In this document: piece after piece, positions 47,717 to 52,529 of the stretch
How the letters are laid out: each line of letters begins with the position of its first letter
How positions within the stretch are numbered: position 1 is the stretch's first letter
Source of the DNA: JABDKJ01 sp964609215
GTDB lineage: Bacteria > Bacteroidota > Bacteroidia > Flavobacteriales_D > JABDKJ01
Reading direction: 5' to 3'
Assembly (NCBI GenBank): GCA_964609215.1
Contig: CAZSQZ010000009.1
Span: 1-64,000 of the forward strand
DNA: 64,000 nt
Notes under the pieces: generated by a model
Seen by the model: the letters and a program-made list of their open reading frames with translations, nothing else
What the model was told of the DNA's origin: nothing
Databases searched by the model: none
Translations under genes and position numbers: made by a program

Positions 47717-47793
47717 ATTTAATAAACAAAGGTAGGGAATTAAGGTTTTGATTTATTAAATAGTGCTGACAGTTTTGTTCGCTTTTATGAGTA

Positions 47794-47826
47794 CAAAAAA
47801 AGCGAGATTGCCTTGGCAATCTCGCT
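47794..47826 (-). terminator. Intrinsic terminator after SPFH gene
   Basis: Read on the minus strand, AGCGAGATTGCC and GGCAATCTCGCT form a 12-pair stem with a two-base loop and a run of seven T. It marks the end of the SPFH transcript. Confidence 0.85.
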
Positions 47827-47843
47827 TGTGGAACAAATTATAA

Positions 47844-48944
47844 CTACGGAGGTGAACCAAGAATGTCTTTAAGTTGGCCAATCATACTGCCTTTGCCATC
47901 AACAGTAATTTCACCGATCTTGTCAGCCACTTTTTCCACGAACTCCATTTCCTTCAATTTATAGAGCATTTGGTTGTTCTCCATTAATTTTGCTGTGTTC
48001 AACATACTTCTAGTAGAAGCTGTTTCTTCTCTTCTCATGATCATGCTGGCAGCGGCTTTTTTCTCTGCTACTAAAACTTGATTCATGATTTCTTTAATGT
48101 CGCCCGGAAGAATGATATCTTTAATACCGCAAGAAATCAATTCTACTCCAAGTGCTTTGCATTCTTTATGACTTCCGCTTTTTACAAATGAGCCTGCTTG
48201 GGTTTTTAGCTCTAAGAGTTCATCAAAGCTCAAACCACCTACATAAGCTCTTAAAGACATTTGCAAAATGGTATAGAGCTGCTTTCTGAAGTCTATGTTT
48301 TTAAGCAAAGCAAGAACTGGGTCAACGACTTTAAACGCAAATTCGAAGTTGATTCTTAAGTTGGCTTTATCTTTAGTCAAGATTTCTTGGCCGCTTAACT
48401 CCATTGATTGTTGTCTCAAATCAATAATATCAACTTGAACATTAGACAATTGCTTGTAAAAGTGATAAACACCTGGAGTCAGGGCTTCAAATAATTTACC
48501 ATCCTCTTGAACTAAACCCATTTCGAAATTTCTGATTTCAATCTTTTTCAAAATGTTGTTGTTCACCAGAGCATCTAATACTTTTTTAGAAAGGTTATCC
48601 TGAACTCTTACCTCTTTCATATTTAGTGTCTGAAATGTATAAAGAGAGTTTTCTTTCCAGTAAGCATAGATACCTTCGGTAAGAATTGATTGAAGAATGT
48701 TATTTCTATAAACCAATATAACTTGTTCGTCTGTGATTTCAAGTACGTCTAGTTGCTTGTATAGTTCTTCATTTTTCAATAACAAAGCCAGATCAATTGG
48801 TGCATCAAAGCGCATCAAGGTATTGTAAATCTTTATTGTCTTATTGCTAAAGTTCCAGTGCTTACCGCTACTTAATACTTTGATCAAATCTTGACCTTCA
48901 AATACGAGGCCTTTTTCGTACGTTTTAATTTTTACTCTAAACAT
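47844..48944 (-). CDS. SPFH/band 7 (slipin-like) protein
   Basis: A 366-residue protein with an SPFH domain at ~120-280, a second similar N-terminal unit (residues 1-110, YEKGLVFEGQDL and FEMGLVQEDGKL are the paired motifs) and a C-terminal coiled coil. No membrane helix is obvious, so it may bind membranes peripherally or form a cytosolic ring. Slipin-like genes are known neighbours of rtcB in many bacteria. It lies at the downstream end of the tRNA array, on the same strand, and has a terminator of its own. Confidence 0.8.
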   Translation of the reverse strand: MFRVKIKTYEKGLVFEGQDLIKVLSSGKHWNFSNKTIKIYNTLMRFDAPIDLALLLKNEELYKQLDVLEITDEQVILVYRNNILQSILTEGIYAYWKENSLYTFQTLNMKEVRVQDNLSKKVLDALVNNNILKKIEIRNFEMGLVQEDGKLFEALTPGVYHFYKQLSNVQVDIIDLRQQSMELSGQEILTKDKANLRINFEFAFKVVDPVLALLKNIDFRKQLYTILQMSLRAYVGGLSFDELLELKTQAGSFVKSGSHKECKALGVELISCGIKDIILPGDIKEIMNQVLVAEKKAAASMIMRREETASTRSMLNTAKLMENNQMLYKLKEMEFVEKVADKIGEITVDGKGSMIGQLKDILGSPP

Positions 48945-49085
48945 GACATATCTATTTTAATTATTCATTCAATTTTTATAAAAAAAACCAACCTTTCAGA
49001 TCCATCTGAATTTAGCGGAGCAAACTCAAGCATGGTATAGTTTTATGATTTACATAATATGAGTTTTAGGCTGAGAAAAGAGTGT

Positions 49086-49123
49086 GAATTTTACTGGCAG
49101 CGAAATCGCGTTGAGTAAAATTC
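49086..49123. other. Stable inverted repeat at 3' end of tRNA region
   Basis: GAATTTTACT and AGTAAAATTC make a perfect 10-pair stem. Inside, GCG-AAAT-CGC forms a small hairpin. There is no poly-T run. It lies between the last tRNA fragment and the SPFH gene and could protect or process the RNA end. Confidence 0.5.
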
Positions 49124-49163
49124 TAGTTCAATTCTGTACCTAATGCCCAGGCTTTATTCAGAT

Positions 49164-49197
49164 TTTTCATTCCATTGTCAAGGACAATTGATGAAAA
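49164..49197. other. Second inverted repeat between tRNA fragment and SPFH gene
   Basis: TTTTCAT/ATGAAAA (7 pairs) encloses ATTGTC/GACAAT (6 pairs) around a three-base loop. No T-run follows on either strand. Purpose unknown; it is one of several hairpins in this region. Confidence 0.45.
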
Positions 49198-49234
49198 GGA
49201 CCTGAAGGTTGATTTTTTGAAAATGGGAGGTATT

Positions 49235-49307
49235 AACTGAGCTACCTAACCTCAATAGGGGTGGAATCGAACCACCGACCTTCTCGTTTATGCGAGATGC
49301 TCTAACC
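49235..49307 (-). tRNA. Permuted tRNA-like unit, CAU-type anticodon arm
   Basis: On the minus strand the unit begins inside a D loop: GGTTA, D-stem half GAGC, then an anticodon arm TCTCG-CATAAA-CGAGA, AGGTC, T arm GGTGG-TTCGATT-CCACC, and CCTATTG. One base later comes GGTTAGG-TA-GCTC-AGTT, which is an acceptor 5' strand, positions 8-9, D-stem 5' half and D-loop start. Joined in the other order, the pieces rebuild the standard TAGCTCAGTT-GGTTAGAGC segment. The acceptor pairing is imperfect (CCTA/TAGG plus weaker pairs). The anticodon loop has six bases and lacks U33. It may be a decayed or split gene instead. Confidence 0.4.
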
Positions 49308-49317
49308 ACTTGTGTTA

Positions 49318-49395
49318 CTATATAAAAGTATAGCGCGTTTTCCAATTACGCCACTGTGCCACAAGCACAGACAGGACTCGAACCTGTATAACATG
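49318..49395 (-). tRNA. Permuted tRNA-Lys-like unit (UUU)
   Basis: On the minus strand, a T arm ACAGG-TTCGAGT-CCTGT and acceptor 3' strand CTGTGCT are followed, after three bases (TGT), by a perfectly complementary acceptor 5' strand GGCACAG (one G-T pair), TG, D arm GCGT-AATTGGAAA-ACGC, G, and an anticodon arm CTATA-CTTTTA-TATAG with UUU. So the 3' part precedes the 5' part. The break would be in the variable loop. The anticodon arm has one base fewer than normal. An upstream 5' half (TGCACTA, near 49482) pairs much less well with this 3' end. Confidence 0.4.
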
Positions 49396-49500
49396 GGATT
49401 TATTTTCAGCAAATCCAAGTACTGAATTCATCATCAATATAATTAGGAGATACTTCTCAGCATCCAATTACAACATAGTGCATTTCACACACCAAAAAGA
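49396..49500 (-). tRNA. tRNA-Phe-like (GAA) arm with interrupted 5' part
   Basis: An anticodon arm ATTTG-CTGAAAA-TAAAT, extended by GG/CC, carries GAA. Upstream on the minus strand come TGCACTA, TG and a D-arm start TTGTAATTGG, then about 40 bases with small hairpins before CAGTAC. A preceding GGTGTG could pair with TGCACTA, again in permuted order. The unit is not a standard tRNA; the pieces may be a D-loop interruption, a permuted gene or decay. Confidence 0.3.
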
Positions 49501-49552
49501 TGAACCAGTCTTTTTAATTTTTTAAAGAACGTTTCTAAAAAGTCTTAATATA

Positions 49553-49577
49553 TCCCCGAGACAAAATTGTCTCGAGG
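49553..49577. other. Palindrome downstream of interrupted tRNA unit
   Basis: CCCCGAGACA and TGTCTCGAGG form a long, nearly perfect hairpin without a T-run. It follows the 3' end of the unit at 49587-49787 on the minus strand. Confidence 0.5.
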
Positions 49578-49586
49578 AATTTCTTG

Positions 49587-49787
49587 TGTCTCTTGTCGGA
49601 TTCGAACCGACACTCTCATAATTAAACGAGCAGATTGGCTCTAAATTCGCTTCCCTACTTTATTAAATATATTTCGGTGCTTCTGCAAACTCTATCCTTC
49701 CGCAGGCGAACTACGACCGGCATCATCCAATCACTACATGGTCTGAATCAACTTTTACCATAGCACTTCCTTTTATGCTAAAGAGAC
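49587..49787 (-). tRNA. tRNA-like unit with ~128-base insertion
   Basis: Acceptor strands GTCTCTT and AAGAGAC pair perfectly. TA at positions 8-9, D arm GCAT-AAAAGGAA-GTGC and T arm GTCGG-TTCGAAT-CCGAC are normal. Between the D arm and an arm CTCGT-TTAATT-ATGAG lies a long extra segment with its own hairpin (ATGGT/ACCAT). Total length is 201 bases, so about 128 are extra. The anticodon cannot be assigned safely. The CGCAA-N5-TTGCG site lies about 95 bases upstream of its 5' end. Confidence 0.45.
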
Positions 49788-49820
49788 AATATTTAAAGAA
49801 CTTCTATTAGCTTTTGCTAA

Positions 49821-49846
49821 AGCTCCTTGCCGTATTGCAAGGAGCT
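49821..49846. other. Ten-pair hairpin between RNA ligase and operator
   Basis: AGCTCCTTGC and GCAAGGAGCT form a perfect 10-pair stem around a six-base loop. On the minus strand it lies about 125 bases after the RNA ligase stop codon and the following sequence is not a clear T-run. It may still act as a terminator or as an RNA end. Confidence 0.55.
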
Positions 49847-49881
49847 GTTTCATTTATGGTACAAATATTTCAACAGTAATA

Positions 49882-49896
49882 CGCAATATATTTGCG
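49882..49896. promoter_or_regulatory. Candidate WYL operator beside second tRNA block
   Basis: CGCAA-TATAT-TTGCG is an inverted repeat that exactly matches, in half-sites and spacing, the one at 56461-56475 between the WYL gene and rtcB. It lies after the RNA ligase and upstream of the tRNA-like units at 49235-49787 (minus strand). Confidence 0.6.
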
Positions 49897-49970
49897 TAAT
49901 TAATATTGATTTTTGAATCTTAATTTAGAAAGTCTGTAATGAGACTTCTTAGCGGAAATACAATGAAAAG

Positions 49971-50618
49971 TTAACGGGCAAAATCCGTATACTTTATTTT
50001 GGTTATTACCCTTTCCCCTTTTCTATTGAATAATTCCGTTGTAGGCCTCATAATTAAGCCTTCAGCTATATAATCCGTATTCTCTGCAATGGTGGATTTG
50101 AAACCTTCTTTGACGAAAGCAATAGCTTCTTCAAGTTTCCAAATTCCCATGATGGGTACAATCCCAATATTTAATTTATTGGCGATGTCTTCATTGGCTT
50201 CTCTATTCAACCAGAAATCTCCAATTTTTACATCGAACAAAATGAAGTCGGTCCGATCAGGAAGATAGTTTCCACCTCTTTGAATTTTTTTGCCATAACC
50301 TTCTCCATATAAGCAAACATTTGTTGCATCTGGAAAATGTTTTTGCATTTTTTCATTAGTGAATGTATCCTGAAGAACGGAAACTAAATGCGCAGGAATT
50401 TGTGCATTATCCGTTTTTCCTCCGAAACGAACTTTTATTCCATCCCACATGATTCTGATATTTGTTCCGTCAATTTTTTCGGTACAAATCCAGTTGATGT
50501 TCTTCAATAATTCGAATTCCGGTTTTGCCCAAGTTCCTTCTAGTAAGGTCTTGTGTTTATTTTTAGGATCTCTAAAAAACACCGTTTGAATTTTTTGGTA
50601 TTGTTTCATTTCACTCAT
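49971..50618 (-). CDS. Rnl2-type RNA ligase
   Basis: A nucleotidyltransferase-superfamily ligase (PF09414-like) that seals 3'-OH to 5'-phosphate RNA ends using ATP. All core motifs are in order: lysine nucleophile in EKIDGTN near residue 48, RFGGK near 62, YGEGYGKK near 103, DFILFDVK near 125, EGLIMRP near 187 and ITKIKYTDF near 206. I start at MSEMKQYQK (50618); a longer frame would begin inside the upstream tRNA-Arg. MDNLN at 50633 is an alternative. It is embedded between tRNA genes on the same strand, so it is likely expressed with them. Confidence 0.88.
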   Translation of the reverse strand: MSEMKQYQKIQTVFFRDPKNKHKTLLEGTWAKPEFELLKNINWICTEKIDGTNIRIMWDGIKVRFGGKTDNAQIPAHLVSVLQDTFTNEKMQKHFPDATNVCLYGEGYGKKIQRGGNYLPDRTDFILFDVKIGDFWLNREANEDIANKLNIGIVPIMGIWKLEEAIAFVKEGFKSTIAENTDYIAEGLIMRPTTELFNRKGERVITKIKYTDFAR

Positions 50619-50636
50619 ATTTAAATTATCCATTCG

Positions 50637-50708
50637 TAGGAATAGAAAGATTCGAACTCTCATCCTCTGGTTCGTAGCCAGATATTTTCTCCCTTAAACT
50701 ATATTCCT
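50637..50708 (-). tRNA. tRNA-Arg(ACG)
   Basis: Normal cloverleaf: acceptor AGGAATA/TATTCCT, TA at 8-9, anticodon arm TCTGG-CTACGAA-CCAGA, T arm GAGAG-TTCGAAT-CTTTC. No CCA is encoded. It ends just before the first codons of the RNA ligase gene. Confidence 0.85.
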
Positions 50709-50713
50709 ATTTG

Positions 50714-50786
50714 TGGAACAGAAAGGACTCGAACCTTTATCTTCCCGTCTTCAGCGGGTCGCATTGACCATCTTTGCTACTATTCC
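50714..50786 (-). tRNA. tRNA-Phe(GAA)
   Basis: Acceptor GGAATAG/CTGTTCC with one wobble, TA at 8-9, D stem GCA/TGC, anticodon arm CCCG-CTGAAGA-CGGG, T arm AAAGG-TTCGAGT-CCTTT. G at 37 and A-A at pair 27-43 are unusual. CCA not encoded. Confidence 0.82.
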
Positions 50787-50790
50787 ATTG

Positions 50791-50862
50791 GGTGTCTTCG
50801 AGGCTCGAACTCTGTTCTCTTCAGTCACAATGAAGTGTTTTACCGCATAAACTAAAGACACC
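50791..50862 (-). tRNA. tRNA-His(GUG)
   Basis: An extra G at position -1 faces C73, the mark of tRNA-His. Acceptor GTGTCTT/AAGACAC, D stem GTTT/AAAC, anticodon arm CTTCA-TTGTGAC-TGAAG. The T stem is CAGAG/CTCG with a bulged base, a small irregularity. Confidence 0.8.
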
Positions 50863-50867
50863 ATAAG

Positions 50868-50941
50868 TACCCCTCCTAGGATTCGAACCTAGACTGTAAG
50901 GATTTTAAGTCCTATGCCTCTGCCAATTGGGCCAGAGGGGC
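50868..50941 (-). tRNA. tRNA-Leu(UAA), short variable loop
   Basis: Acceptor GCCCCTC/GAGGGGT, TG at 8-9, D stem GCC/GGC, loop CTTAAAA with UAA, T arm CTAGG-TTCGAAT-CCTAG, discriminator A. The variable region is only five bases (ACAGT), whereas bacterial tRNA-Leu normally has a long variable arm. Confidence 0.8.
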
Positions 50942-50951
50942 AATTAAACTT

Positions 50952-51074
50952 GTGCTCTGTAGGGGAGAACCCCTATTTTCTGATAGAACTTAGCGAAGCG
51001 ATCTCAACGAATCCATTGGAGATCATTCCCCTTGAGTCAAAGTCAGATGTACCAGCGGTTCTACTAGCAGAGCA
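50952..51074 (-). tRNA. tRNA-like unit with ~50-base insertion
   Basis: Acceptor strands TGCTCTG and CAGAGCA pair perfectly. D stem GTA/TAC and a loop CTTTGAC (best read as UUG, Gln) follow. Between the anticodon arm and a tight T arm (TAGGG-GTTCTC-CCCTA) lie about 50 extra bases with a strong hairpin (GATCTC/GAGATC). Length is 123 bases. The T loop is one base short and position 8 is not U, so function is uncertain. Confidence 0.45.
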
Positions 51075-51078
51075 TTAG

Positions 51079-51152
51079 TGCGGAGAGAGAGACTCGAACT
51101 CTCAAATACCTGATTCTAAGTCAGGCGCCTTTGCCAATTTGGCCATCTCCGC
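51079..51152 (-). tRNA. tRNA-Leu(UAG), short variable loop
   Basis: Acceptor GCGGAGA/TCTCCGC, TG at 8-9, D stem GCC/GGC, anticodon arm CCTGA-CTTAGAA-TCAGG, T arm GAGAG-TTCGAGT-CTCTC, discriminator A. Variable region TATTT is of class I size, unlike normal bacterial tRNA-Leu. CCA not encoded. Confidence 0.82.
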
Positions 51153-51157
51153 ATTTG

Positions 51158-51228
51158 TTGCTCTATCAGGGTTCGAACCTGAAATCCAAGAATCAAAATC
51201 TTGTGTGTTGCCATTACACTATAGAGCT
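51158..51228 (-). tRNA. tRNA-Gln(UUG)
   Basis: TA at 8-9, D stem GTG/CAC, anticodon arm CAAGA-TTTTGAT-TCTTG, T arm TCAGG-TTCGAAC-CCTGA. The acceptor stem AGCTCTA/TAGAGCA has an A-A mismatch at 1-72, which is close to the weak first pair typical of tRNA-Gln. Confidence 0.8.
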
Positions 51229-51234
51229 ATTTTG

Positions 51235-51355
51235 TTTGGGAAGTAGGATTATCTCACGTTTGAATTAATCCTAAATGATGTTCGTGAATGCAAAGCATTT
51301 CGAACCTACGACCTCCCGCGTCCAAGGCAGGTAAACAACCACCGTTATCTTCCAA
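51235..51355 (-). tRNA. tRNA-Pro(UGG) with ~50-base T-loop insertion
   Basis: The anticodon arm CCTGC-CTTGGAC-GCGGG is clear. The T stem is split: GTAGG-TTCGAA precedes about 50 extra bases and AAT-CCTAC follows. The insert holds two hairpins (AATGC/GCATT inside TTCG/CGAA, and TCACG/CGTGA). The acceptor stem TTGGAAG/TTCCCAA has one mismatch. Removal of the insert would give a normal seven-base T loop. Confidence 0.55.
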
Positions 51356-51361
51356 GATTTT

Positions 51362-51420
51362 TTTGCTTAACATTCTCATGACTTCAGGAGACAGCTGAAT
51401 TCAGTTGAACATTAAGCAAA
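51362..51420 (-). tRNA. Minimal cloverleaf with GUC anticodon (Asp-like)
   Basis: All 59 bases fit a four-arm fold on the minus strand: stem TTTGCTTAA/TTAAGCAAA (9 pairs), TG, mini arm TTC-AACT-GAA, anticodon arm TTCAG-CTGTCTC-CTGAA with GUC, GT, mini arm CAT-GAGA-ATG. There is no D or T loop consensus. It abuts tRNA-Tyr and tRNA-Pro. It may be a reduced tRNA-Asp, a tRNA mimic, or a spacer hairpin that looks like one. Confidence 0.35.
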
Positions 51421-51421
51421 G

Positions 51422-51504
51422 TGAAAGCGGCAGGACTCGAACCTGCATGCTCAGAAGAGACCTGATTTACAGTCAGGCGAGCCAACCAATTGCTCAACAC
51501 TTCC
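51422..51504 (-). tRNA. tRNA-Tyr(GUA)
   Basis: Acceptor GGAAGTG/CGCTTTC (two wobbles), D stem GAGC/GCTC, anticodon arm CCTGA-CTGTAAA-TCAGG, long variable arm (CTC/GAG core) as usual for bacterial tRNA-Tyr, T arm GCAGG-TTCGAGT-CCTGC. CCA not encoded. Confidence 0.85.
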
Positions 51505-51513
51505 ATATTTTAG

Positions 51514-51585
51514 AGACAAGGATGAGAGTCGAACTCATAAAAACAGTTTTGCAGACTGCTGCCTTAGCCATTCGGCCACCTTGTC
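51514..51585 (-). tRNA. tRNA-Cys(GCA)
   Basis: Acceptor GACAAGG/CCTTGTC, TG at 8-9, D stem GCC/GGC, anticodon arm GCAGT-CTGCAAA-ACTGT, T arm ATGAG-TTCGACT-CTCAT, discriminator T (U73), which is the Cys identity base. Confidence 0.87.
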
Positions 51586-51591
51586 AATTCG

Positions 51592-51705
51592 CGGAGAACA
51601 AAGGAATTGCTGCGCAGATCGCTGCGCTCAGAGTTCGAACCTTCACCGCGGATATGCGGCCTCACTTAGCAGTGAGTCTAACGAACCAGTATTTACCTAT
51701 TCTCC
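51592..51705 (-). tRNA. tRNA-Ser(GCU) with ~28-base T-loop insertion
   Basis: Acceptor GGAGAAT/GTTCTCC, an arm CTCAC-TGCTAA-GTGAG with GCU, a long variable arm (CCGC/GCGG) and G73 fit serine. The T stem GAAGG/CCTTT encloses 35 bases where seven are normal; the extra 28 carry a perfect hairpin GCGCAG-CGAT-CTGCGC. The anticodon arm is one base short of the standard 17. Confidence 0.55.
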
Positions 51706-51710
51706 ATTTG

Positions 51711-51848
51711 CGGAAAGAGTGGGAGTCGAACCCACACGAGTCGTTATCTCCGAACGGTTTTAACTCCATATAGCGAACTCAATTGGTGTCGTTGAGTTCG
51801 CTTTGCTCAGTTCAAGGTCGTGACCACCACCAATTGGCTTGTCTTTCC
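51711..51848 (-). tRNA. Class II tRNA-like unit with ~50-base insertion
   Basis: Acceptor GGAAAGA/TCTTTCC and T arm GTGGG-TTCGACT-CCCAC are perfect and G73 would fit serine. A probable long variable arm is present (CGTT/AACG). About 50 extra bases with a 10-pair hairpin (GCGAACTCAA/TTGAGTTCGC) lie in the 5' half, most likely in the D loop (D stem AGC/GCT). The anticodon is unclear (an AGTTAAAA loop could give UAA). It is the first unit of the array. Confidence 0.45.
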
Positions 51849-51865
51849 AAAATCTTTTTCAAAAA

Positions 51866-51894
51866 AAAAGCACCTCACGAGGAGGTGCTTTTTA
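51866..51894. terminator. Bidirectional intrinsic terminator before tRNA array
   Basis: AAAAAGCACCTC and GAGGTGCTTTTT form a 12-pair stem. It lies between a 39-codon ORF and the first tRNA-like unit, only about 17 bases from the latter, so array transcription must read through it or start very close by. Confidence 0.75.
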
Positions 51895-51919
51895 AATGTC
51901 TTGATCTATTTATTTCAAT

Positions 51920-52039
51920 CTATTTTAAATGCTTCTCCCTATAGAATTTTTTGAATTCCGGATAGAATAATCGCAGCGAACTACATCCTTGTTCTTGGAC
52001 TAAGTGGGCTTGGATTATATGTTCTAATGCAATTTTCAT
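51920..52039 (-). CDS. Short ORF (39 codons) upstream of tRNA array
   Basis: An ATG-to-TAG frame encoding a soluble 39-residue peptide beginning MKIALEHIIQ and ending REKHLK. It is followed by the terminator at 51866-51894 and then the tRNA array. It may be a second leader peptide, or a small protein of its own. No family is recognised. Confidence 0.4.
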   Translation of the reverse strand: MKIALEHIIQAHLVQEQGCSSLRLFYPEFKKFYREKHLK

Positions 52040-52320
52040 TGTGCTTTGTTTTGTGCGCTGCAAATATTTAAACTCTTTTTCAATTATACAAGAAAAAATT
52101 AATTTAAGTTACTGATAATCAAATGTTTACGATAAATTTTTGGACATAGAAATCCCGACTCGTATTTCTCGAATTTTCTTTTTTTTCGCAATTGCCTGTC
52201 TCTCAATTGATTCATTTTTTCTATTCTATTTCAACCTTATTTTAATTTATTCATTAATTATTTTTTTCAGTGTTTTTCAATTTCATTTATTCAAGCTCTT
52301 GTTATAGAGTTTGGGACATA
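52040..52320. other. AT-rich gap, nothing recognised
   Basis: About 280 very AT-rich bases between the 39-codon ORF and the second leader terminator. I see no ORF with a plausible start, no tRNA arm and no clear repeat. Confidence 0.5.
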
Positions 52321-52323
52321 AAA

Positions 52324-52354
52324 AAAGCCCGAACATTTTTAGGTTTCGGGCTTT
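52324..52354 (-). terminator. Intrinsic terminator after second leader element
   Basis: On the minus strand GCCCGAA and TTCGGGC form the stem, followed by at least six T. Sequence and spacing match the terminator before rtcB at 4962-4998. Confidence 0.75.
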
Positions 52355-52376
52355 AACAATTCAAAATATTTTATTT

Positions 52377-52460
52377 CTAATGCATAAAAAGCCAAAACCG
52401 ATTAAGACTGAAACGCGGTTCAGATATAGATGATATTAATATATATTGTTGCTTATGCAT
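52377..52460 (-). CDS. Second leader ORF (27 codons)
   Basis: An ATG-to-TAG frame encoding a 27-residue peptide from MHKQQYILIS to FWLFMH. It follows the nucleotidyltransferase operon and precedes a terminator and the tRNA array. Its stop codon and the bases after it (TTAGAAAT, then AAAATATT, then AGCCCGAA) match the leader at 5022-5108. Confidence 0.45.
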   Translation of the reverse strand: MHKQQYILISSISEPRFSLNRFWLFMH

Positions 52461-52461
52461 T
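52379..52461 (-). ncRNA. Structured leader RNA, second copy
   Basis: On the minus strand AATGCATAA pairs perfectly with TTATGCATT (9 pairs) and encloses smaller hairpins, including two exclusive alternatives (CTGAA/TTCAG or AACCG/CGGTT). Size, order and the following terminator resemble the element at 5035-5121. A -7-like TATTTTTG lies at 52489-52482, giving a possible own promoter. Confidence 0.45.
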
Positions 52462-52529
52462 TGTATTCTTTCTTTGCGTCTCAAAAATATTCGTGTTTTT
52501 TTGAAACGTGCCCTATAGACGTTAGAAAT

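Noticed and set aside
49501..49545. T arm of another tRNA at GGTTCATC
   Set aside because: The AAAAAGA/TCTTTTT stem has an eight-base loop and a T-run on the plus strand, so it looks more like a plus-strand terminator hairpin than a T arm.
49587..49787. Group I intron inside a tRNA
   Set aside because: The extra segment is only ~128 bases, much too short for a group I intron core, and no P7/P3-like elements were found.
50619..50663. Longer start of the RNA ligase at 50663
   Set aside because: It lies inside the tRNA-Arg gene; the ATG at 50618 (or 50633) is right after the tRNA and gives a normal family N terminus.
51405..51773. Plus-strand open frames of 60-120 codons in the tRNA array
   Set aside because: They run antisense through tRNA-Tyr, tRNA-Cys and the Ser unit and contain translated T-arm sequences (repeated RVELI/GRTRTC-like words), so they are shadows of tRNA genes.
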